64,000 nucleotides of DNA, taken from NCBI GenBank assembly GCA_036494545.1, contig DASXOB010000007.1:372001-436000 (forward strand), in the 5' to 3' direction. Within the stretch, counting starts at the first letter, position 1; every line of letters starts with the position of its first letter. Made by a program: the position numbers and the translations under genes. The notes under the pieces were generated by a model. That model was not told the DNA's origin. It was given only the letters and a program-made list of their open reading frames with translations, and searched no databases. Of the stretch, positions 1 through 8,558 are shown piece by piece. Source of the DNA: JAICXG01 sp036494545. Its GTDB lineage: Bacteria > Verrucomicrobiota > Verrucomicrobiia > Chthoniobacterales > UBA10450.

Positions 1-1
1 T

Positions 2-1072
2 ATCAATAAATGCAATCTCCGGTGCGTGATGTGTCATTTCAGTGACGAAACGATCTTCAAGCGGCCCACCAGGCAATTGACGGCCCAGGAGTTCGAACAT
101 CTCTTCGATGAGATCGGTCCGTCTGTTCGCCACGTGGTTCTTTCCTGCGGTGACGAGCCGCTGCTTTCGAGACATCTCCCCGCCATCCTTACGTATCTCG
201 CGCGTGAGCATCCGCACGTTCAGGTCGAGTTCTGCACTAACGCTATGCTGATGAATGCCCAGGTCCGCCGTCTAATTATGGAGACGGGGGTGGCACGACT
301 CCTTTTCTCGATCGACGCGGTAAGCAAGCCATTACTCGAGTCGATTCGCGTAGGCTGCCGCTACGAGCAGCTGGTCGGAAATATCATGGCGATGCGTCAT
401 TTGCGTGACGCTTGTGGAGTAACCTGGCCCGCCTTTGTCTTTAACTATGTCATGATGAATCGAAACATTCACGAGGCGCCAGCCTTCGTCACCATGGCTC
501 ACGACCTGGGCGCGGAATCGATCGACTTCCGACATATGGTGCCAATCGGGAATAACTTTCCTGCTGGGGAGGTTCTTTCAGATCAGCCGGAAAGGTATAA
601 CTTCTTTCGCGCGCAAATCCTGGCAGAGTCACGACGCCTCAACGTGCCCGTTTATCTTCCACCTCCCTTTGTCGGCACGCATGACTGGGTGCCGTCGAGA
701 GATGAATCATCGGTTGATTGGGGTGACTTTAAGCGGGTTCGTCCCACTCCAAATGACGAGACCGGCCAAATAAGCTTACCGCCCGGACACAAATCCTGGC
801 TGGCGTGGGAAGGGTCGGTGGCCGAGGAATTCGCGACCACATTTTGCAACCGGCCATTCTCCGAAATCATGGTTCGCGACCAGACCGAGGTCCTGCCATG
901 TCCGTGGCATGAGAAAACGCTGGGTTATTTAAATGAGGGAAAGACCTTGGCCGAGATCTTTCACGGCGAAGCATTCCAACAATTGCGGCGGAACATGCTT
1001 CGCCCAGAGGGAGATCCGGCCTGCGCTAACTGTCCAATAAAATCACAGCACTTGCCAAACGCGGCCAGCTAG
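2..1072 (+). CDS. Radical SAM/SPASM-type protein, 5' end off the window
   Basis: The reading frame is open to the left edge, so the true start lies outside the window. The first visible residues contain the radical SAM cluster motif CNLRCVMC (CX3CX2C, codons 11-34), which binds a 4Fe-4S cluster and S-adenosylmethionine. The C-terminus carries further cysteines (CNRPF, LPCPW, CANCP), as in SPASM domains holding auxiliary clusters. The next gene, a SAM methyltransferase, follows after 15 bp, and an acyltransferase follows that, suggesting modification of a surface glycan or secondary metabolite. The ATG at 26 would cut into the cysteine motif and is not the start. The substrate cannot be told from sequence. 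Confidence 0.85.
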   Translation: MNKCNLRCVMCHFSDETIFKRPTRQLTAQEFEHLFDEIGPSVRHVVLSCGDEPLLSRHLPAILTYLAREHPHVQVEFCTNAMLMNAQVRRLIMETGVARLLFSIDAVSKPLLESIRVGCRYEQLVGNIMAMRHLRDACGVTWPAFVFNYVMMNRNIHEAPAFVTMAHDLGAESIDFRHMVPIGNNFPAGEVLSDQPERYNFFRAQILAESRRLNVPVYLPPPFVGTHDWVPSRDESSVDWGDFKRVRPTPNDETGQISLPPGHKSWLAWEGSVAEEFATTFCNRPFSEIMVRDQTEVLPCPWHEKTLGYLNEGKTLAEIFHGEAFQQLRRNMLRPEGDPACANCPIKSQHLPNAAS

Positions 1073-1087
1073 GGTTAACGGACAGAT

Positions 1088-2263
1088 ATGTCCGCGTTTG
1101 CCGATGCCCTTAACCTGCCATCGCGGCATTTCGTACCGAGACAATATGGGTTAGGCGCCTGGACGGAAAATCTCTATTTCGCCTACGACTTAATCGCGCA
1201 ACTAAAGCCTGCCATTTTCGTCGAGCTTGGAACGGACCGCGGCGAGAGCTACTTCGCCTTCTGTCAATCAGTCGATGAGAATCACACTGGTACCCGGTGT
1301 TATGCGGTGGATCATTGGCGCGGGGATTCGCAGAGCGGCAGTTACGAGGAAAGCACCTTTCTCACGGTTGAAGCTCACAACCGATCACATTATGCCGACT
1401 TTTCGGCCCTGCTTCGCTGCACTTTTGATGCCGCCCTAAATAAGTTTGCTCCCGAAAGTATCGATCTCCTCCACATTGATGGACATCACACCGAGGACGC
1501 GGTGCGCCATGACCTCGAGTCCTGGTTACCTAAGCTGCGGCCCGGCGGAATTTTGCTCATGCACGACGTGACCATGCGCGGACGTGACTTTGGGGTGTGG
1601 AAGGTATGGGGAGAACTGACTCATGCCGCTTGCTCCTGGACTTTCCCGCAACCGCCCGGTCTGGGAATATGGGAAAAGCCGCCTAGCCGACCGCTGCCTC
1701 CACTTTTGGAAATCCTGCTGCGCGGTCCTGGCGACCAAAGAACCAAATTACTCGACTATTACCGCGAGTGTAACACCGAGTTACAAGCACGAATTGAGCG
1801 ACATTGGCGAGACGGAAGCATTCGATCCGCGCCGATGGCGGGGGAGACAATCATTCAGATATTCTGGTCACAAGGCGGCGGCTTTTCGGAGGAAAATTCA
1901 AGTCACGCCCGCATTGGCCATGAGTCTTGGCGCGACGTGTCCATCACATTGCCCTTCACTGAGCCGATCAGTCATCTCAGGATCGATTTTCTCTCTCCCC
2001 TGACAACCATCGAGATCGCAGCCATCGGCGTTGCAACAACCACCGGTAACTTACTATTCGAGGCGGCAACTGCGAGGGAGTTCGAAACGGTTAGCCTTTT
2101 GGGTGATTGTAGAAGAATTTCATCCCACCCACTAACCCTCGAAGTCACTGGCATCGATCCGCAGCTTCATCTCCCAGCCTTTAGTGCGCCGTCTGGCCAA
2201 GATACGGTGTTAGTTCGAATGAAATTACGAGTGTCGTGTACGTCTGGTCAGACTAATGACTAA
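1088..2263 (+). CDS. Class I SAM-dependent methyltransferase with C-terminal extension
   Basis: The N-terminal half (about residues 35-190) is a Rossmann methyltransferase of the Methyltransf_24 type. Motif I reads FVELGTDRGES, and the family signature IDGHHTEDAVRHDLESW is followed by LRPGGILLMHD. Such enzymes are common in O-antigen and secondary-metabolite clusters. Residues from about 240 onward form a separate beta-rich region that I do not recognise. The gene lies 15 bp after the radical SAM gene and overlaps the acyltransferase start by 8 bp, so the three are probably one transcript. The acceptor substrate is unknown. Confidence 0.75.
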   Translation: MSAFADALNLPSRHFVPRQYGLGAWTENLYFAYDLIAQLKPAIFVELGTDRGESYFAFCQSVDENHTGTRCYAVDHWRGDSQSGSYEESTFLTVEAHNRSHYADFSALLRCTFDAALNKFAPESIDLLHIDGHHTEDAVRHDLESWLPKLRPGGILLMHDVTMRGRDFGVWKVWGELTHAACSWTFPQPPGLGIWEKPPSRPLPPLLEILLRGPGDQRTKLLDYYRECNTELQARIERHWRDGSIRSAPMAGETIIQIFWSQGGGFSEENSSHARIGHESWRDVSITLPFTEPISHLRIDFLSPLTTIEIAAIGVATTTGNLLFEAATAREFETVSLLGDCRRISSHPLTLEVTGIDPQLHLPAFSAPSGQDTVLVRMKLRVSCTSGQTND

Positions 2264-3392
2264 GGGCACGATTCGCCTCCGTCGAATCGACGTATTGCGG
2301 GGGATAGCAATCCTAAGTGTGTTCCTGCTTCACTGGTACGGTGCCTCTTTTGGCACGGATCACCTGCGGTGGAATGGGCTTGTTCGTGACTTCGCTTCCG
2401 CTCCAAGTGTCGCCTTTTGGTGCTTTTATCCGCTTAGTTATGGCTGGATGGGAGTGTCTTTATTCTTCGTTATCAGCGGCTTTTGCATTCACGCATCCAC
2501 TTTACAGGCTGGAAACCTGTGCGTCGGAAAGTTCTTCTGGCGACGATTCTGGCGAATATGTCCTCCTTACTTTGCCTGGCTGGCCTTCTTTTTCTGGCGC
2601 GACGGATTGAGCCTCGCGACGGATGAAGGCCGCACTCAGCTCCTTTCTCACCTCCTCCTGATCTACAACTTTAATTCCACCACGATTTTCGCGATTAGCG
2701 CTGCTTTCTGGAGCCTGGCGGTCGAGGCGCAGCTCTATCTTCTGTATCCTTTGCTTTGGCGAATCCGGACCCGCTGGACCATTTCCGCCGCGCTTTATCT
2801 CACTCTTGGGCTTAGCCTGCTGTCGCACCTGGTGGCGGCAATGTTCTTTACCGATTGGAACGAAGATCTGCCCGGCAATGTCTGGACGTTTCCTACCATG
2901 TTGTGGTTTGACTGGACGCTCGGAGCGGTTTTGGCAGAAGGATTTCTCTCCGGCCGGCGAGTCTTTCCACGCTCGGTCTTTCTCAGAGTCACAGCGTTTG
3001 TTTCCGTGGCGGTTTCCCTTCTCTTTAAACCGACGGAGGCCTTGACCTTCTCTCTCTCGTCCTTTGCCATCGCTTTACAGGTTGAGTCCTATCTCTGGTC
3101 TGAGTCGCGGGAGAAGGTCATCGAGCGGCTTCTTGTGCCACTGGGCCTTTGCAGCTATTCGTTTTATCTGCTGCATTATCCTTTTGTCGGCGAATTATGG
3201 CAAAAGATTCCACTGGCGCGCGGCTGGCAGGAGCCGTGGCACTCCATCGCCGTCTTACCAATTATGTTTGTCCTGCTCTTCCTTGCTTCTTATCTCAGCT
3301 ATCGCGTCTTGGAGCGCGGAAGTATCTATCTCGGGCGAGTTACCTGGCCGTCGTTAGGCAAGAGCGCAATCAGCAGTCATGCCGCACCCTAG
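2256..3392 (+). CDS. Acyltransferase family 3 membrane protein (OafA/YrhL-like)
   Basis: This is a polytopic inner-membrane protein of 378 residues with the acyltransferase-3 opening RIDVLRGIAILSVFLLHW, including the conserved Arg and His, and about ten hydrophobic segments. FVISGFCIH is the second typical family block. Members transfer acetyl or other acyl groups to extracytoplasmic sugars, for example O-antigen. It overlaps the methyltransferase by 8 bp, fitting a glycan-modification operon. Its end overlaps nusB, convergent on the other strand, by 4 bp. One copy of the TCGTTAGGC repeat lies at its 3' end (3351-3359). Confidence 0.85.
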   Translation: MTKGTIRLRRIDVLRGIAILSVFLLHWYGASFGTDHLRWNGLVRDFASAPSVAFWCFYPLSYGWMGVSLFFVISGFCIHASTLQAGNLCVGKFFWRRFWRICPPYFAWLAFFFWRDGLSLATDEGRTQLLSHLLLIYNFNSTTIFAISAAFWSLAVEAQLYLLYPLLWRIRTRWTISAALYLTLGLSLLSHLVAAMFFTDWNEDLPGNVWTFPTMLWFDWTLGAVLAEGFLSGRRVFPRSVFLRVTAFVSVAVSLLFKPTEALTFSLSSFAIALQVESYLWSESREKVIERLLVPLGLCSYSFYLLHYPFVGELWQKIPLARGWQEPWHSIAVLPIMFVLLFLASYLSYRVLERGSIYLGRVTWPSLGKSAISSHAAP

Positions 3393-3832
3393 GCTGAAGT
3401 CGGCTTCGAGGCAGGCTCGCGCAAGGGTCGGGAGAGATCGTCCTTCACCCGGTCGAGAATTCCGTTCACAAACCGCCAGGAGTCGGAGCCGCCAAATTCC
3501 CTCGCTAACTCAATCGCCTCATTAATCGAGACGACCGGCGGTATGTCGTCGCGGTAAAACATCTCATAAATTCCGAGGCGCAAGACGTTGCGGTCAACCG
3601 CGGAAATGCGGCGGAATTCGTAATTCTCGCAATAACGCCGGACGCGCTCATCGATCTCTGGCAAATGGATCAGCATACCTTCGATGAGTGGTTGGGCGAA
3701 CTGCTGCACGGTGGCCTTCGCCGGGCACATTTCCCAGAACTCCTGAATTGTTTCCGGACCGTCGCCGCCGTGGAGATCGTGCCAAAAATGATATTGTAAC
3801 GCGGCGCGGCGCGCAGAATGACGTCTGCCCAT
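3389..3832 (-). CDS. nusB: Transcription antitermination factor NusB
   Basis: The 147-residue protein has the all-alpha NusB fold signature: an Arg-rich start (GRRHSARRAALQ) and the conserved C-terminal half (VDRNVLRLGIYEMFYR, INEAIELAREFG, FVNGILDRV). NusB with NusE (ribosomal protein S10) binds boxA RNA and supports antitermination of rRNA operons. It follows ribH with a 2-bp gap; ribH-nusB is a common bacterial order, so it is probably cotranscribed with the riboflavin genes. The family usually begins close to the RxxAR motif, which supports the chosen start. Confidence 0.93.
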   Translation of the reverse strand: MGRRHSARRAALQYHFWHDLHGGDGPETIQEFWEMCPAKATVQQFAQPLIEGMLIHLPEIDERVRRYCENYEFRRISAVDRNVLRLGIYEMFYRDDIPPVVSINEAIELAREFGGSDSWRFVNGILDRVKDDLSRPLREPASKPTSA

Positions 3833-3834
3833 AA

Positions 3835-4308
3835 CTACCTGCGAATCCTGGCCATGATATTCGCCATCTCGAAAGCAACGCGTGCTGCTTCGGTGCCGCG
3901 ATTGATTTTATTTCCGAGACAGCGCTTTCGCGCCTGAGCTTCATTCTTAAGACTTAGCACGGCATGAATGACAGGCACGCCGTGTTGGAGTGCGATCTGT
4001 TGCAGGGAATGAGTTACCACGTTGCCCAGGAATTGGGCGTGCGCCGTTTGCCCTTCAAGGATAACGCCAAGAGCGATGATGGCGTCGACGGCTTGCTTCT
4101 GTGCGATCTTCTGCACGACCAGCGGAATTTCGAATGCGCCCGGAACGCGACGCAGACTAACCGTGGCGTTGGCTGAAAGCGCCCGTAACTCTGCGGTGCA
4201 ATGAGTTATCAGGCCCTGGACATACTTCGCGTTATACTGGCTGGCGACGAGCACAAACCTGCGCCGAAGGTTGAAACCTTTTGGAGGAGGAGAAGGTGAT
4301 TGTGACAT
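3835..4308 (-). CDS. ribH: 6,7-dimethyl-8-ribityllumazine synthase
   Basis: The 157-residue protein is lumazine synthase. It condenses 5-amino-6-ribitylaminouracil with 3,4-dihydroxy-2-butanone-4-phosphate in the penultimate step of riboflavin synthesis. Visible signatures are the substrate loop ASQYNAKYVQGL, VPGAFEIPLVVQKIA, and the catalytic-histidine segment GQTAHAQFLG. It lies 15 bp downstream of ribBA and 2 bp upstream of nusB on the same strand, so the riboflavin genes and nusB look like one operon. A proline-rich N-terminus (SQSPSPPPKG) precedes the domain. Confidence 0.95.
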   Translation of the reverse strand: MSQSPSPPPKGFNLRRRFVLVASQYNAKYVQGLITHCTAELRALSANATVSLRRVPGAFEIPLVVQKIAQKQAVDAIIALGVILEGQTAHAQFLGNVVTHSLQQIALQHGVPVIHAVLSLKNEAQARKRCLGNKINRGTEAARVAFEMANIMARIRR

Positions 4309-4323
4309 GTCGATGGAAAGCGA

Positions 4324-5712
4324 TTAGAGCAGATGACCCATCTTCACGCGTTTGGTCTCAAGGTAGCGAGCATTGTGCGGGTTTGGTTCGCTGCGGATTG
4401 GCACCTGTTCGACCATCTGAATGCCATAACCTTCGAGACCCACGACCTTCTTCGGGTTATTGGTTAGGAAACGAAACTTACGCACGCCAAGATCATACAA
4501 GATTTGGGCGCCGATTCCGTAGTCGCGCAAGTCGCTCGCGAAGCCCAACCTGGCGTTAGCCTCGACGGTGTCGAGCCCTTCCTCCTGTAACTTATAGGCA
4601 TGAATCTTGGCCGCCAGGCCGATGCCGCGACCTTCCTGTCTCATGTAAACCAGCACTCCGCCTGCTTCGCTGATCTGGTGGAGCGCCGCGTGCAATTGAT
4701 TGCCGCAGTCACAACGACGGGAGCCGAAGACATCTCCCGTCAGACATTCACTGTGCACGCGCACGAGCGTTACTTTGTTCTTCGAGATTTTCCCTTTCAC
4801 CAGGGCGAGGTGATGGGCGTTGTCGATCGTCGAGCGATACATATGAAGAACGAAATCGCCATAGTCGGTCGGCAGTTTTACGACTTGCTCACGCACGATG
4901 AGTTTTTCGCGGAGGCGCCGATAAGCAATCAGGCTCTGAATGGTGCAGATGCGCAGCTTGTGCCTTTGCCGAAATTGCATCAGCTCCGGCAGACGCGCCA
5001 TTGTACCGTCATCATGCAGGATTTCACAAAGAACACCGGCTGGCTGTAGACCGGCAAGACGTGCGAGGTCGACCGCGGCTTCAGTGTGACCGGCGCGCCG
5101 CAATACGCCGCCTTCCTTGGCGCGGAGGGGAAAGATATGACCCGGTTGCACGAGGTCGTTAGGCCCGGATTTCAGGCGCGCGATCGTCCGAATAGTGGCG
5201 GCTCGATCATGCGCGCTGATTCCAGTCGTCACACCTTTTGCGGCATCAACCGAAACCGTGAAATCGGTCCGATACATTTCGCGATTTTGCACCACCATCC
5301 GCTGCAATCCGAGCTGATCGGCACGTTCGGCAGAGATTGGCACACAAATGAGTCCGCGCCCATGCATCGTCATGAAGTTGATCGCCTGTGGAGTAGCCTT
5401 TTCGGCAGCCATGATCAGATCGCCTTCGTTCTCCCGATCGGCGTCGTCAGTTACGATTACGATTTTGCCCGCAGCGATATTTCGCAGGACGTCGTCAATA
5501 GCATCGAACTGAAAGGCTTCTCGCGCCTGAATGATCACGCAGATACCATGGCGTCGCGCGCTACGCTCGGCAAGAGCCCTTGGGATTAGCGGAATCGGGA
5601 CGGGGCCGTTCTCCAGCGGATTCGTTGCCAGGGCTGTCCTTCCAGTGCCATCTTCGATTACCTCGGTGAAAAGCACTCCGTAATTGCCTATCGTCGTGAC
5701 GGGGTCAGGCAA
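4324..5712 (-). CDS. ribBA: Bifunctional DHBP synthase / GTP cyclohydrolase II (RibBA)
   Basis: The N-terminal RibB domain makes 3,4-dihydroxy-2-butanone-4-phosphate from ribulose-5-phosphate; DDADRENEGDL is its acidic metal-binding motif. The C-terminal RibA domain opens GTP and shows the zinc-binding cysteines in CLTGDVFGSRRCDCGNQ and the motif MRQEGRGIGL. Together the domains feed both branches of riboflavin synthesis. The start is uncertain: the listed start is TTG at 5712, but conserved RibB sequence begins only near residue 67 (FDAIDDVLRNIAAGK), and a GTG at 5538 is an alternative. I saw no FMN riboswitch upstream. TCGTTAGGC lies inside the gene at 5156-5164. Confidence 0.93.
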   Translation of the reverse strand: MPDPVTTIGNYGVLFTEVIEDGTGRTALATNPLENGPVPIPLIPRALAERSARRHGICVIIQAREAFQFDAIDDVLRNIAAGKIVIVTDDADRENEGDLIMAAEKATPQAINFMTMHGRGLICVPISAERADQLGLQRMVVQNREMYRTDFTVSVDAAKGVTTGISAHDRAATIRTIARLKSGPNDLVQPGHIFPLRAKEGGVLRRAGHTEAAVDLARLAGLQPAGVLCEILHDDGTMARLPELMQFRQRHKLRICTIQSLIAYRRLREKLIVREQVVKLPTDYGDFVLHMYRSTIDNAHHLALVKGKISKNKVTLVRVHSECLTGDVFGSRRCDCGNQLHAALHQISEAGGVLVYMRQEGRGIGLAAKIHAYKLQEEGLDTVEANARLGFASDLRDYGIGAQILYDLGVRKFRFLTNNPKKVVGLEGYGIQMVEQVPIRSEPNPHNARYLETKRVKMGHLL

Positions 5713-5820
5713 TCAGCCGACCAACCAGTGATTTGCTCGTCTGCTCAGGCACCTGGCCCAAGGCGGAGTTTAGATAAGAGCGACCGCCGCGAAGAGCCAA
5801 CCCCTCGGCGGGAATCTCAT

Positions 5821-6528
5821 TTAGTGACGGCGTATTCTTGTGCCGTTTGTCGTCGAAGTATTCCGCTCCCGCGCGGCGCTCAGCAACCAATCCGCCGCCC
5901 GCCGGGTTAATTCTGCGCCATTCGTTAGGCCAAGTTTTTGTTTGATCCGTTGCCGGTGAGTTTCGATGGTCTTTACGCTCACTTGCAGCTCACTTGCCAC
6001 CCGTGAAGTGCCCAGTCCACTTCCAATGAGGCGAAAGACCTGTAGCTCGCGGTCGCTCAGGCCATCGCATTGGTTCCGCCGGGTCTCGACCGAACCGGCG
6101 GCGAGCATTTGGAGAAGTCCGCGCGCCACACTGTCGCTCGCGTACAATTCGCCAGCCGCCACTCGTTGTAAGGCCAAAAGCACTTCCGTAGTTTCATCTT
6201 CTGTCACGATATAACCGCGTGCTCCGGCTTTGAAAGCTCGCTGAATGGAAAGGGAATCCTGGCGTGCCGTCACGACCAGCGCCCGCGCCGCAGGATTCAT
6301 CTTGCGAAAATCCTTCAACAACGAAAAGCCATCGTCGTGCCGAAGTGTCAGACTTAGAATGACCAAATCCGGTGTCAGTTCATTGAAAAGCCGCCGTACG
6401 ACCGGAGCTTCACCCGACTCTCCCGCAACCCGAAAGCGCGGCGATGATTGCACGAGTTTGGCCAGGGCAAAGCGCATCAACGGCGCGTGATGCGCAATCA
6501 AGACCGACAATCGCTTAGGGGAACTCAT
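5821..6528 (-). CDS. LuxR/NarL-type regulator with aspartate-less receiver domain
   Basis: The protein has an N-terminal receiver-like domain (about residues 7-120) and a C-terminal LuxR helix-turn-helix (LSDRELQVFRLIGSGLGTSR, then VSVKTIETHRQRIKQKLG). The receiver has lost the phosphorylation apparatus: the acidic pair aligns with H13-H14, the phospho-acceptor Asp with S59 (VILSLTL), and the conserved Lys with T109 (YIVTED). T87 is kept. It therefore probably works independently of phosphorylation. The ATG at 6528 was chosen because MSSPKRLSVLIA begins the domain; the frame is open further upstream without domain sequence. It sits upstream of ribBA on the same strand with a 108-bp gap. No histidine kinase is nearby. 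Confidence 0.85.
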   Translation of the reverse strand: MSSPKRLSVLIAHHAPLMRFALAKLVQSSPRFRVAGESGEAPVVRRLFNELTPDLVILSLTLRHDDGFSLLKDFRKMNPAARALVVTARQDSLSIQRAFKAGARGYIVTEDETTEVLLALQRVAAGELYASDSVARGLLQMLAAGSVETRRNQCDGLSDRELQVFRLIGSGLGTSRVASELQVSVKTIETHRQRIKQKLGLTNGAELTRRAADWLLSAARERNTSTTNGTRIRRH

Positions 6529-6781
6529 ACGGTTCCTAGTTTCAGAAACTGGCGGACTTTTTATCAGTCGGCGAGCCTGTTGCAAAGGAAAATTTTGTGC
6601 CGGGAAAGATCGTTTCCTCGCCAAGAATGCCCCAACGATTCCCCGACATTTCTGTCGGGTCACTGCACTGCTCTGGATGGGTGCTGCTTCAGTGGACTGC
6701 CCCGATGGGCAACCGCGTCCCGAACTGCTCTCATAGAACTCAGAGGGCGATCCTTCCAAATCCCACCGATCCCGCACCGTC
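6529..6781. other. Intergenic region between divergent genes
   Basis: These 253 bp separate the minus-strand LuxR-type regulator from the plus-strand accessory block that starts at 6782. Promoters for both directions presumably lie here. I found no convincing -35/-10 pair, operator palindrome, RNA gene or small ORF. It marks the left boundary of the accessory block. Confidence 0.4.
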
Positions 6782-7588
6782 ATGGCGAACATCAAGATCA
6801 GCGTCATCAACTCCAGCACGGTCCTGAGTAATGACGAAGTCAAAGCCGTCGTGCCGGCCTTGCAAGAGCAGGTTAGCCGCGATTTCGCTCCGGCCTGGGG
6901 AATCGATGCCGATCTCATCTTCGTCGCCAAGGGTCGTAAACCGTCGAAAACGACGTGGTGGCTCATCATTCTCGACAACTCCGATCAGGCCGGCGCCCTC
7001 GGTTATCACGACGTGACTAGCGAAGGACTTCCCATTGGAAAGGTCTTTGCCGGATCCGATATGCAATACGGTTACAACTGGACTGTTACCGCCAGCCACG
7101 AATTACTCGAGATGCTTGGAGATCCCGAGATCAACCTGACGGTCTTTGTCCAAGAGACTGACTCAACCGGCATTCTCTACGCATACGAGACAGCCGATGC
7201 CTGTGAGGCCGACGAGTATGGCTATAAGATCGACGGCGTTCTGGTCTCCGATTTTGTCTTTCCGGCCTGGTTCGATGCGACCTACAAGAAGGGAACGCAG
7301 TACGATTTTCGCAAAAAGATTAAACGACCGCTGCACCTCTTGAAAGGTGGCTACATCGGAATCTTCGACGTGACCGCAGGCGGCGGCTGGCAACAAAAGA
7401 CCGCCGAGAATCTGCCTGTTGCCTATAGCGCCCGGCCGCATGTCGGGAGTCGTCGCGAGCGTCGACGCATTCCAAAGGATCAATGGCTCAAGAGCCGTCT
7501 AAACGCCGGAGAACGCCACAAGCCTGGGAGTCACCCTAACGTCCGCGCGCTCGCCTTTGTCCATAGCATCCCCTCGGATTCGAGATAA
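6782..7588 (+). CDS. Unknown protein with HELLE metalloprotease-like motif
   Basis: The 268-residue protein has no signal peptide and no family that I can name with certainty. Around residue 106 it carries TASHELLEMLGDP, an HExxE-type motif inside a helix and followed by Asp, reminiscent of zincin metalloproteases. A second conserved-looking block is AYETADACEADEYGY. The C-terminal 60 residues are basic and low in complexity (RRERRR, KSRLNAGERHKPG), possibly nucleic-acid or surface binding. It is the first gene of the accessory block, and the downstream lipase starts 28 bp after its stop. Peptidase activity is inference; the canonical second His of HExxH is absent. Confidence 0.55.
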   Translation: MANIKISVINSSTVLSNDEVKAVVPALQEQVSRDFAPAWGIDADLIFVAKGRKPSKTTWWLIILDNSDQAGALGYHDVTSEGLPIGKVFAGSDMQYGYNWTVTASHELLEMLGDPEINLTVFVQETDSTGILYAYETADACEADEYGYKIDGVLVSDFVFPAWFDATYKKGTQYDFRKKIKRPLHLLKGGYIGIFDVTAGGGWQQKTAENLPVAYSARPHVGSRRERRRIPKDQWLKSRLNAGERHKPGSHPNVRALAFVHSIPSDSR

Positions 7589-7616
7589 TTGCCCTACGGA
7601 GATAACCAGTCGTCCT

Positions 7617-8504
7617 ATGCCAGATTTTGATGCTCAAGCGATATCCTTTAACGCTCAGAATGCGCTGCTTTTGGCTCGTCTTTGTATTGCCGCCTACCAG
7701 GATCAGGTGGAGGCCCGCGCAACGGTAAATGGGCTGGGCTTGCCCGGCTTTATTTGGATCGATCTTACTCAGCAGTTCGAGGACGTTTACGCTATCGCTG
7801 CCAGCGGGCCCGGTTTTCTCGCGCTGGCCTTCCGGGGGACGAAAGACCTCAACAACTGGATGACCGACCTTCATGCAACGCCGGTCAGCTTTCCCTGGAT
7901 TTTTGAAAGCGGTCCCGAAGTGGGTGCAATCCACGCCGGCTTCGGTCACGCCTTGCGCGATGCATGGGAAAAAATCAGCGCCGCCTTGACCAATCTCGTC
8001 CCGCCTCCGGAGCTCGCACCCGACCAGCCGCAGCCGACTTTCTGGATCACGGGTCACAGCCTTGGTGGCGCGCTCGCTGTTATGGCCGGAGCAGCCTTTT
8101 CCATGTGGTCGAAAGCGCCACTGCGGCCGGTGAACGGCATCTACACTTTTGGCCAGCCGCGAGTCGGCCTCTACCAATTTTGCGGGAACTACGATCACTC
8201 GCTACAAAAGAAAACCTTCCGTTTCGTGAACAACAAGGACTTGGTCCCACGCGTCCCGTTTCGCGGTTTCGACTACGCGGATCTTGGGCAGATGATCCAT
8301 TTTGACGCCAACGGCCAACCGCAACTACAAAGCGTCGAGTGGAGCAATTTCCTTTCTCGCACCTTCCAGAGCTTCAAGGACTTCTTCGAGATCGCCGGAC
8401 ATGTCGCCCCCGATGTAGCCGATCACAACATGAGTGGTTACGCCAATTTGGTGGAGACTCACCAGCAAGCCCTTGATAACCTTTTTAAGACCCCCGGAAC
8501 ATAA
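7617..8504 (+). CDS. Class 3 (alpha/beta-hydrolase) lipase
   Basis: The 295-residue protein contains the nucleophile elbow TGHSLGGALA, and the rest of the triad is plausible: Asp in NNKDLVPRVPF and His in DHNMSGY, as in fungal-type class 3 lipases. FRGTKDLNNWMTDL is the usual oxyanion-side block. It would hydrolyse acylglycerols or phospholipids. There is no clear signal peptide. The ATG at 7617 is preferred because GGAG lies about 15 bp upstream and the ATG at 7557 would overlap the preceding gene. In this context it may act on membrane lipid of the same or another cell, but that is inference. Confidence 0.85.
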   Translation: MPDFDAQAISFNAQNALLLARLCIAAYQDQVEARATVNGLGLPGFIWIDLTQQFEDVYAIAASGPGFLALAFRGTKDLNNWMTDLHATPVSFPWIFESGPEVGAIHAGFGHALRDAWEKISAALTNLVPPPELAPDQPQPTFWITGHSLGGALAVMAGAAFSMWSKAPLRPVNGIYTFGQPRVGLYQFCGNYDHSLQKKTFRFVNNKDLVPRVPFRGFDYADLGQMIHFDANGQPQLQSVEWSNFLSRTFQSFKDFFEIAGHVAPDVADHNMSGYANLVETHQQALDNLFKTPGT

Positions 8505-8558
8505 CGATTGCTTATAGAAAACTCCCGGCACATAACTCTCACCCTGATAGTAGTGCTA

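Noticed and set aside
5713..5820. Possible FMN riboswitch before ribBA.
   Set aside because: The conserved core sequences of the RFN element are not present on the minus strand here.
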